A DNA stretch of 27,037 nucleotides from contig CAJGCK010000010.1 of the NCBI GenBank assembly GCA_904501795.1, positions 1 through 27,037 of the forward strand, given 5' to 3'. Of this stretch, positions 9,108 to 15,164 are shown piece after piece. The notes beneath the pieces were generated by a model, which saw only the letters and a list, made by a program, of their open reading frames with translations, made no database searches and was not told the DNA's origin. Positions within the stretch are counted from its first letter, which is position 1. Every line of letters starts with the position of its first letter. The position numbers were made by a program, and so were the translations under genes. This DNA comes from an uncultured Clostridia bacterium (GTDB taxonomy: Bacteria > Bacillota > Clostridia > Christensenellales > Borkfalkiaceae).

Positions 9108-10280
9108 TTATATAAAATTTATTCTACCGTACGAGCGTTTTTCGTTGGTGATAAGGTTGTATATATCTAAGGCCGTTTCATCTAGTTCAAACGATTCAAG
9201 CGCCGTTTTTTTAAGCGCGGTAAAATCGCTTTTCCTTGTGATAAGTGGTATTTTAGATTTTTGAGAAAGTTCTTTAAGCAAATCTTTGCTTTCGTTGTTA
9301 ACGGCAAGCACGCTGGCGTATAGCGGTGTTTCAAGGCAGTCTTTAACAAACTTTTCTTTAACGCCTAATAGATTTGCTAAAATAATTCGGCTAATGCGCG
9401 TTTTTGGATAACGTTTGGTAGAAACCTTTTCAATTAACGTCTCTAACGAGTGGTTGTCTTTCACTAGGGCTTTTATGCGGTTTTCTAAACCCTCGGTGCA
9501 ATCGCTAATCTTACTCATCTCTTCGCTAGACGTGGTAATTATTTTAGACAAAGCCATTTTTTCGTATGCAAACGGAAAGTTTTTCAAATCTCTAAAAACA
9601 AACCTAGGTAGGCTTTTTTTAACGGCACGCTTTTGGTTTAGTTTAATTTTTTCGCGGATACTCGTTGCGCTAGTAATACCTTTTCTTAAAGTTTTATCGT
9701 TGTGCTTACCTTCTCTTATCATAGGAAAGAACTCTAAGCTAGCGTTAGTTTTTAAGCACGCCTTAACGTATTCTAGCCCCAAAATATTGTTGGGGGATGA
9801 TAACAAGTCGCAGTTAAGCGCGTCGCCGTAAACGGATTTTAGAGCGGTGTGTTTTGCCTTTGCAAGTGAAACTCCCGTTTCAAGTTGTGACTTAACGGCT
9901 TTTTTATATTCGCTCGTTTCGTTATTTAGCGCTTTTGCAAGTTCAAGGTATTCTTCTTTTTCGCCACTTTCTACGCCGAAACATAGCCCGTCGCAAACGG
10001 AAATTCCGTTTATAACGTTGATAGCGCCTTTTGCAAAGATTTCGGCGTTGGCGGTAGCAAAAACGGTGGGTAGTTCAATAACCGCATCCGCACCGGCGAT
10101 AACGGCGTGTTTTGCACGGGTATACTTATTCATAATTGCAGGCTCGCCACGTTGAGTAAAATCCCCGCTCATTATAACTATAATCTTTTCGGCGTTAAGC
10201 GTGTTTTTAACGTATTCAATTTGTTTTAGATGCCCGTTGTGAAAGGGGTTGTATTCGGCGATAATCGCGCAAATTTTCAT
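9108..10280 (-). CDS. tmcAL: tRNA(Met) cytidine acetate ligase
   Basis: YlbM/TmcAL-family nucleotidyltransferase. In Bacillus subtilis this enzyme uses acetate and ATP to form N4-acetylcytidine at the wobble position (C34) of elongator tRNA(Met). It is 390 aa, close to the family's usual 400. The N-terminal HIGH-superfamily fold is clear: AEYNPFHNGHLKQIEY (HxGH motif near residues 15-18), VIMSGDFTQRGEPAIMNKY near 36-54, and AGADAVIELPTVFATANAE. The C-terminal half is helical. The family was long annotated as a generic nucleotidyltransferase. It diverges from pta-ackA, whose product acetate is its substrate. GAGG lies 13 nt upstream of the ATG, longer than ideal. Confidence 0.93.
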   Translation of the reverse strand: MKICAIIAEYNPFHNGHLKQIEYVKNTLNAEKIIVIMSGDFTQRGEPAIMNKYTRAKHAVIAGADAVIELPTVFATANAEIFAKGAINVINGISVCDGLCFGVESGEKEEYLELAKALNNETSEYKKAVKSQLETGVSLAKAKHTALKSVYGDALNCDLLSSPNNILGLEYVKACLKTNASLEFFPMIREGKHNDKTLRKGITSATSIREKIKLNQKRAVKKSLPRFVFRDLKNFPFAYEKMALSKIITTSSEEMSKISDCTEGLENRIKALVKDNHSLETLIEKVSTKRYPKTRISRIILANLLGVKEKFVKDCLETPLYASVLAVNNESKDLLKELSQKSKIPLITRKSDFTALKKTALESFELDETALDIYNLITNEKRSYGRINFI

Positions 10281-10324
10281 AAAAAATCAAAAACCTCAGT
10301 TTATCAATTTACTTTTTCAAATTT

Positions 10325-10362
10325 TTGTTGTAAAATATATTAGTAATTATATTTTACATCAA
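10325..10362. promoter_or_regulatory. Symmetric divergent promoter/inverted repeat between tmcAL and pta
   Basis: Arms TTGTTGTAAAATATA (10325-10339) and TATATTTTACATCAA (10348-10362) are reverse complements at 14 of 15 positions, around an 8-nt centre. Read on plus, it gives TTGTTG, 17 bp, TATATT (toward pta). Read on minus, it gives TTGATG, 17 bp, TATATT (toward tmcAL). Each strand's -35 and -10 lie in opposite arms. It could instead or also be an operator. Confidence 0.55.
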
Positions 10363-10418
10363 TTTTCAAAAAATATAAAGCAAAATTTACAATTTTATAA
10401 AGGAGCGGTAAAAATATT

Positions 10419-11444
10419 ATGTCAATCGTTTTAGAAAACATCAAAAAACAAGCCGGGCTTTTGAACAAACACATAGTTCTTCCCGAAGGTGAAGACAAAA
10501 GGGTGGTTAAAGCCGGTGTAGAAGCAGTAAAAGAAAATATAGCGCGTATTACCATTTTGGGCTCGGTAGAAAGCATCAAAGCAGAAAATCCCGAACTCGA
10601 TTTACAAGGCGTTAACGTGGTAGATCCCGCAACAGACGCTAGAACCGACGGTTACGCTCAAATGCTTTTCGAAGCAAGACAAGGCAAAATAAACAAAAAA
10701 ACAGGTAAGCCTGAATTTGAAACGGTTGCCGACGCGAAAGCAAATATTCTTAAAGACTACACCATGTACGGCGCGTTAATGCTTAAAGCGGGCGACGTAG
10801 ACGGGTTAGTTTCAGGCGCTTGTCACTCAACGGCAAACACTTTGCGTCCCGGACTACAAGTAATAAAAACCAAAAAAGGTGTTCCGCTAGTATCTAGTTG
10901 CTTTATAATGCTTGCGCCCGAACAAGGCAATCAATTCTGTCCTAACGGCGTGTTCGTTTACGGCGACTGCGGTCTTAACCAAAACCCCAACTCAGAAGAA
11001 CTTGCTTACATAGCAATATCTTCCGCTGAAACGGCGGAACAAATTGTTGGGCTTGACCCAAGAGTTGCTTTCCTTTCACACTCGTCTAAGGGAAGTGCAA
11101 AACACGCAGACGTAGATAAGGTTGTTAAAGCGGTTGAATTCTGCAAAGAAATCGCTCCCGAACTAAAAGCGGACGGCGAATTCCAACTAGACTGTGCAAT
11201 CGTTCCCGCAATAGCAAAATCCAAAGCGCCCAACTCTGAAATAGCAGGTCAAGCAAACGTTCTAATTTTCCCTGACTTAGACGCTGGAAATATCGGTTAT
11301 AAACTAACCGAAAGATTAGGCGGATTTATGGCTTTAGGCCCGATATGTCAAGGCTTTGCTAAACCTATCAACGACCTTTCAAGAGGTTGTTCGGCAGACG
11401 ACGTTAAGGCGGTTATAGCAATAACTGCGCTTCAAGCGAAATAA
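10419..11444 (+). CDS. pta: Phosphate acetyltransferase
   Basis: Converts acetyl-CoA and phosphate to acetyl phosphate and CoA, the first step of fermentative acetate formation. It is 341 aa, the short single-domain form typical of Firmicutes (PTA_PTB fold), without the DRTGG or BioD-like N-terminal domains of the enterobacterial enzyme. Visible are HIVLPEGEDKRVVKAG near the start, DGLVSGACHSTANTLRPGLQ near residue 130, SCFIMLAPEQ, and the C-terminal VLIFPDLDAGNIGYKLTERL and LGPICQGFAKPINDLSRGC. GGAG lies 13 nt before the ATG, a long spacing. It is followed by ackA after 17 nt, forming an operon. Confidence 0.97.
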   Translation: MSIVLENIKKQAGLLNKHIVLPEGEDKRVVKAGVEAVKENIARITILGSVESIKAENPELDLQGVNVVDPATDARTDGYAQMLFEARQGKINKKTGKPEFETVADAKANILKDYTMYGALMLKAGDVDGLVSGACHSTANTLRPGLQVIKTKKGVPLVSSCFIMLAPEQGNQFCPNGVFVYGDCGLNQNPNSEELAYIAISSAETAEQIVGLDPRVAFLSHSSKGSAKHADVDKVVKAVEFCKEIAPELKADGEFQLDCAIVPAIAKSKAPNSEIAGQANVLIFPDLDAGNIGYKLTERLGGFMALGPICQGFAKPINDLSRGCSADDVKAVIAITALQAK

Positions 11445-11461
11445 TTAAGGAGAGATAAAAA

Positions 11462-12652
11462 ATGAAAGTATTAGTAATAAACGCGGGTAGTTCTTCTTTA
11501 AAATATCAATTAATCGATATGCAAGATGAAAGCGTTATTTTGAAAGGCTTGTGTGAAAGAATAACTTTTACGGGCGGTCAATTAACCCAAAAAACTTTCG
11601 ACGGTAGAGAAATAGTTATAAAACAAGACATGCCTAGCCACAAAGAAGCGATGGAATTAGTTCTTAAAGCGATGCTCGACAGTGAAAAGGGCGCTCTTAA
11701 ATCGGTAGACGAAATCGGTGCGGTAGGTCACAGAGTTCTTCACTCGGCAGAAGATTTCCACGCATCAGTTGTTATCGACGACGAAGTTATTGCAATTTGC
11801 GAAAAGAACGCTGAACTTGGACCGTTACACATGCCTGGTAACATCGCTTGCATAAAGAGTTGTAGGGATGTTATGAAAGGCGTACCTATGGTAGCGGTAT
11901 TCGATACCACTTTCCACTCGACCATGCCTGCAAAAGCGTATATGTACGGTATTCCTTACGAAGTATATAAAGAACATAAAATAAGAAAATACGGTTTCCA
12001 CGGCACTTCGCACAAATTCGTTAGCGAAGAAACGGGCAAGATACTAAACGACAAAAACGCAAGAATGGTTATTTGTCACTTGGGCAACGGCTCTTCAATC
12101 TCGGCGGTTAAAGACGGCAAGTGTCAAGACACTTCGATGGGCTTCACTCCGCTTGAAGGGTTGGTGATGGGCACTCGTTCGGGCGATATAGACCCCGCTG
12201 CAGTGGATTATTTACGCGCTAAATTAAACCTTAAACCAGACGAAGTGGTTAACTATCTCAACAAGAAATGCGGTATGCTTGGCATAAGTGGATTTTCTTC
12301 GGATATGAGAGACTTAACTGCAAAAATGGAAGCAGGCGACGAAAGAGCAAAACTTGCTATCGAAATGGTTGCTTATAGGGTAAGAAAATACGTTGGTAGT
12401 TATATCGCGGTATTAGGCGGGGTAGACGCAATAGTTTTCACCGGCGGTATAGGCGAGCACTCTCCGTTAGTTCGTAAATTAGTTATGGAAAATATGGAAT
12501 ACTGCGGTGCAGAGTTCGACTTAGAGAAGAACGCAAACTATGATAACGGCGTTGGCGAACTAAATAAAGCGGGCTCTAAGGTTAAAATTTTAGTAGTTCC
12601 CACCAACGAAGAGTTGTCTATTGCGCGTGAAACCAAAACGCTAGTTGAATAA
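11462..12652 (+). CDS. ackA: Acetate kinase
   Basis: Transfers phosphate from acetyl phosphate to ADP, giving ATP and acetate; the energy-yielding step paired with Pta. It is 396 aa, standard for the ASKHA-fold family. Motifs include VINAGSSSLKYQLIDM (residues 4-19, signature 1), GHRVLHSAEDF near 90, VFDTTFHSTMP near 147 with the catalytic Asp, RKYGFHGTSHKFVSEE (signature 2, near 175), CHLGNGSSISAV near 207, GTRSGDIDPA near 240, and FTGGIGEHSP near 326. AAGGAGAG precedes the ATG. A weak 5-bp hairpin follows the stop, but no T-run terminator separates it from the next promoter. Confidence 0.98.
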   Translation: MKVLVINAGSSSLKYQLIDMQDESVILKGLCERITFTGGQLTQKTFDGREIVIKQDMPSHKEAMELVLKAMLDSEKGALKSVDEIGAVGHRVLHSAEDFHASVVIDDEVIAICEKNAELGPLHMPGNIACIKSCRDVMKGVPMVAVFDTTFHSTMPAKAYMYGIPYEVYKEHKIRKYGFHGTSHKFVSEETGKILNDKNARMVICHLGNGSSISAVKDGKCQDTSMGFTPLEGLVMGTRSGDIDPAAVDYLRAKLNLKPDEVVNYLNKKCGMLGISGFSSDMRDLTAKMEAGDERAKLAIEMVAYRVRKYVGSYIAVLGGVDAIVFTGGIGEHSPLVRKLVMENMEYCGAEFDLEKNANYDNGVGELNKAGSKVKILVVPTNEELSIARETKTLVE

Positions 12653-12687
12653 CGGTTATAAAAACCGATAAAAACGCATAAAAAAAG

Positions 12688-12716
12688 TTGACAAGTGCGA
12701 TTAAATATTATATACT
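12688..12716 (+). promoter_or_regulatory. Consensus promoter for DUF177-rpmF
   Basis: TTGACA (12688-12693), a 17-bp spacer, then TATACT (12711-12716), a near-perfect housekeeping promoter. The expected start near 12723 leaves a leader of only about 18 nt, which lacks a GGAG-type site. Confidence 0.8.
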
Positions 12717-12740
12717 TGTTAAGCATTTTTATAAGAAATT

Positions 12741-13181
12741 ATGATTATTGACCTTAAAAAGTTAAGAGCAAGCGGTAAACAAACGACGGATTTTTATTTC
12801 GAACCCTGCTTGCAAGACAATCTTTCGGATATCCCGAACACTCAAATAGTTCAACCTATCAAAGTGGTTGGCTCGGTAACACTTGCGGAATCACATAGCG
12901 CTTATATCGAAGGTGAAATAAACTTTAAGATATCCGGTGCGTGTACGAGATGTTTAGAGCTGACGGAGAAAGAGTATACGGCAGAGTTTTCGGAACACGT
13001 TTGTGCGGATAACGACGGCGGATATTTAGTGGTTAACGACAAGGTGGACTTAGAAAAGATTGTTAGCGACAAAATTTTGATGAGTTTACCGATAAATTTT
13101 TTGTGCAAGGACGATTGTAAGGGAATTTGCGTTGATTGTGGCGCAAATCTTAATCAAGAAGAGTGCAAATGTAAAAAATAA
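12741..13181 (+). CDS. DUF177/YceD-YlbN family protein
   Basis: Member of the YceD (DUF177) family that sits beside rpmF in most bacteria. Its plant and bacterial relatives are linked to 23S rRNA and L32 accumulation, but the mechanism is poorly defined. It is 146 aa. It shows the family's central GACTRCLE (near residues 66-73) and the C-terminal Cys-rich segment FLCKDDCKGICVDCGANLN followed by ECKCKK, which suggests metal binding. The ATG at 12741 has only a weak purine stretch (AAGAA) upstream and a very short leader. rpmF follows after 17 nt. Function is inferred from context and family. Confidence 0.9.
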   Translation: MIIDLKKLRASGKQTTDFYFEPCLQDNLSDIPNTQIVQPIKVVGSVTLAESHSAYIEGEINFKISGACTRCLELTEKEYTAEFSEHVCADNDGGYLVVNDKVDLEKIVSDKILMSLPINFLCKDDCKGICVDCGANLNQEECKCKK

Positions 13182-13198
13182 AGGGAAGGTAGAGAAAA

Positions 13199-13390
13199 AT
13201 GGCAGTTCAAAAAAGTAAAACTTCAAAACAAAGAACCAATACGAGATTTGCTCAATGGAAGTTAGATACTCCCAATCTTTCAGAATGTCCGCAATGCCAC
13301 GAATTAAAGGCTTCTCATAGAGTATGCCCCAAATGTGGTTATTACGATGGAAAGCAAGTTGTAGACGTTGCAAAGAAAGAAAGCAAATAA
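13199..13390 (+). CDS. rpmF: 50S ribosomal protein L32 (zinc form)
   Basis: Large-subunit protein bL32, 63 aa. The N-terminus MAVQKSKTSKQRTNTR is the canonical rRNA-binding tail. Cysteines at 30, 33, 43 and 46 form a C-x2-C...C-x2-C zinc ribbon, so this is the zinc-dependent C+ type rather than the zinc-free paralogue used in zinc starvation. A GGGAAGG site precedes the ATG. It is paired with DUF177 as in most bacteria. The usual downstream partners plsX and fapR are absent here: a terminator follows. Confidence 0.97.
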   Translation: MAVQKSKTSKQRTNTRFAQWKLDTPNLSECPQCHELKASHRVCPKCGYYDGKQVVDVAKKESK

Positions 13391-13416
13391 TTTTGAGTTT
13401 CAATAACTAAAACATT

Positions 13417-13444
13417 AAAGCCACTTATTTTTAAGTGGCTTTTT
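13417..13444 (+). terminator. Intrinsic terminator after rpmF
   Basis: An 11-bp stem, AAAGCCACTTA (13417-13427) with TAAGTGGCTTT (13432-13442), a TTTT loop, and a T run on the plus strand. Confidence 0.9.
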
Positions 13445-13465
13445 GCGTTAAACGAATTTTATAAT

Positions 13466-13498
13466 AAAACACGCCTTATTTATCTTAAGGCGTGTTTT
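13466..13498 (-). terminator. Intrinsic terminator after ispDF
   Basis: A 13-bp stem, AAAACACGCCTTA (13466-13478) with TAAGGCGTGTTTT (13486-13498), and a 7-nt loop. It sits directly after the minus-strand ispDF stop. On that strand it is followed by TTTTATTATAAAA. It converges with the rpmF terminator. Confidence 0.85.
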
Positions 13499-13500
13499 GT

Positions 13501-14619
13501 TTAGCAACTTTTTTCTATTATACAACTTACTCTAGTACAAATCCCTTCTTCTCTACCAACGAACCCAAGGCCTTCTAAAGTGGTTAGTGAAATACCCACT
13601 TCGCTTTCCGCTATCCCTAACGCGCGCGCGATATTATATTTGAATATCGGCACAAACTTAGAAAGTTTTGGTTTTTCTGCCATAATGCATAAGCTAACAC
13701 TTTTTGCTTTGTAGCCTTGCTCTAATACCATTTCAACAACTCTACGTAAAAGCGAAAGACTGTTTGCATTTAAATATTCGGGGTCGTTGTCGGGGAAATA
13801 GTAACCTATGTCTCTCAACCCGCAAGCAGATAAAAGCGCGTCCATCACCGCGTGGCACACCACGTCCGCATCAGAGTGACCCAAAAGCCCTTTATCGTGG
13901 GGGATAGTCTCGCCCGCCAAAATAAGTTTTCTATTTTCTACTAGTTTGTGACAATCGAATCCTTCGCCAACTCTAAAAGGTTGTTCGGTTAGTGCCGAAA
14001 AATCTTCGGGGTAGGTAAGCTTAACGTTTTTGTTCTCGCCCAAAACAACATAAGGGCAAGAAAATTCGTTAAGATACACTTCGCCGTCGTCATTAAACGT
14101 TTGGTTGTCTAGTTTATCGTAAGCCTGTTTTATGCTTTCAAATAAAAATGCTTGCGGGGTTTGAACGGAATATATTCCGTCTTTTCCTAAATAAGAAACT
14201 ATTTTGCCGTTTTCTACCTTGCACACGGTATTGCTAGAAGGTATCGCCGTGATTGCGCTACCGTGTTCTCTTGCTTTTTCAATACACTCGGTAATAATGC
14301 GTTTTGAAACGAACGGTCTTGCCCCGTCGTGAATAAGCACCACTCCGCCGTCAACTAATGCTAAGGCGTTTTTTACCGATTGAGTACGAGTGTCGCCACC
14401 CAAAACAACGGTAACGGCTTCGCCTAGTAGTTCTTGTATTTTAGAAAAATCTTTTTTAGACGCGGTAACGATAATTTTATCGATAAGCCCCGTTTTAGAA
14501 AAAGCAAATAGGGTATGCTCTAAAATGGTTTTTCCGTTGTACGAAAAAAACAGTTTATTTTCTTCCATATTCGCGCGCGCGCCTTTGCCTGCGCACGCAA
14601 GTATTAAAGTAGTTTTCAT
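13501..14619 (-). CDS. ispDF: Bifunctional IspD-IspF (MEP pathway)
   Basis: A 372-aa fusion of two MEP-pathway enzymes. Residues 1 to about 212 are IspD (CTP:MEP cytidylyltransferase): LACAGKGARA near the start, ENKLFF with the conserved Lys, VLIHDGARPF near 95, and QTPQAF near 155. Residues from about 215 are IspF (2-C-methyl-erythritol 2,4-cyclodiphosphate synthase): FDCH and LLGHSDADVVCH supply the zinc ligands, FPDNDPEY follows, and LTTLEGLGFVGREEG keeps the conserved Thr and Glu. The intermediate CDP-ME must still pass through IspE, which is not in this window. GGAG lies 6 nt before the ATG. It is 14 nt downstream of rqcP and far from dxr. Confidence 0.95.
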   Translation of the reverse strand: MKTTLILACAGKGARANMEENKLFFSYNGKTILEHTLFAFSKTGLIDKIIVTASKKDFSKIQELLGEAVTVVLGGDTRTQSVKNALALVDGGVVLIHDGARPFVSKRIITECIEKAREHGSAITAIPSSNTVCKVENGKIVSYLGKDGIYSVQTPQAFLFESIKQAYDKLDNQTFNDDGEVYLNEFSCPYVVLGENKNVKLTYPEDFSALTEQPFRVGEGFDCHKLVENRKLILAGETIPHDKGLLGHSDADVVCHAVMDALLSACGLRDIGYYFPDNDPEYLNANSLSLLRRVVEMVLEQGYKAKSVSLCIMAEKPKLSKFVPIFKYNIARALGIAESEVGISLTTLEGLGFVGREEGICTRVSCIIEKSC

Positions 14620-14633
14620 AATCCACTCCGTAA

Positions 14634-14879
14634 TTATTCGGTTATTATTCTATAAAGGCTTTCCGCCTGTTCTTTTTTTACCGTTTCTTTAATCAAAAGA
14701 ATTTCAAAAGCAAGAGTTCCACTGTTAAAACCAAGTTCTACCACGTCCCCCGGTTTAACCGAGTAGGACGGCTTAACTACTTTGCCGTTTACTTTAACCC
14801 GCCCACCGTCGCAAGCTTGGTTGGCAAGAGCTCTTCTTTTAAGTATTCTAGAAACCTTTAAAAATTTGTCTATTCTCAT
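14634..14879 (-). CDS. rqcP: S4-domain RNA-binding protein, RqcP-like
   Basis: An 81-aa S4-domain protein resembling B. subtilis RqcP (YabO), which works with RqcH on stalled 50S-nascent-chain complexes to add Ala tails. The S4 fold fills the first 50 residues: MRIDKFLKVSRILKRRALAN, GGRVKVNGKVVKPSYSVKPGD. The tail KKEQAESLYRIITE matches the RqcP C-terminus better than HslR of proteobacteria. The ATG at 14879 has a weak GGGTG upstream. It is the first gene of a two-gene minus-strand unit with ispDF and diverges from rpoB. An Hsp15-type heat-shock role is the alternative. Confidence 0.85.
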   Translation of the reverse strand: MRIDKFLKVSRILKRRALANQACDGGRVKVNGKVVKPSYSVKPGDVVELGFNSGTLAFEILLIKETVKKEQAESLYRIITE

Positions 14880-14925
14880 AAAAACAGCACCCGAAAAAAA
14901 TATTTTTTTAACTTGTTCAAAATGC

Positions 14926-14962
14926 TTGACAATCTTGACAGATTAAGATATCATTATAAAAT
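14926..14962 (+). promoter_or_regulatory. Overlapping tandem promoters for rpoBC
   Basis: Two perfect TTGACA boxes lie 9 bp apart (14926-14931 and 14935-14940). The first gives TTGACA, 17 bp, TATCAT (14949-14954). The second gives TTGACA, 16 bp, TAAAAT (14957-14962). Predicted starts are near 14961 and 14969. Both point to rpoB. Confidence 0.75.
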
Positions 14963-15164
14963 GCATTATGATAGGTTAATATCGCAAATTATTGCCTTTT
15001 TTTGAAAAAACGCTAAAAAAAATAAGGTGTTCAATCCCAAAAATCGACAATAAATACGATAAAAAACCGTACAAATACACGTCAAGAGCATTATACAACT
15101 TTTTTTAACGTTTGTAAACCTTGGCGGACGATAATTTAAAATTTTTTTAAGGAGTGTGTTATTA
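14963..15164 (+). promoter_or_regulatory. Long AT-rich rpoB leader
   Basis: About 195 nt between the predicted start sites and the rpoB ATG. I see no gene, no tRNA and no T-run terminator. A possible A/T hairpin pairs CCTTTTTTT (14995-15003) with AAAAAxAAGG (15018-15027) with one bulge. The end carries AAGGAG 10 nt before the ATG. A regulatory role is inferred only from length and position. Confidence 0.4.

Noticed and set aside
9415..10155. Plus-strand open frames within tmcAL
   Set aside because: They lie opposite well-conserved TmcAL codons, are low in complexity, and lack initiation signals.
12653..12667. CGGTT/AACCG hairpin as an ackA terminator
   Set aside because: The stem is only 5 bp and no T run follows, so read-through to DUF177 is as likely.
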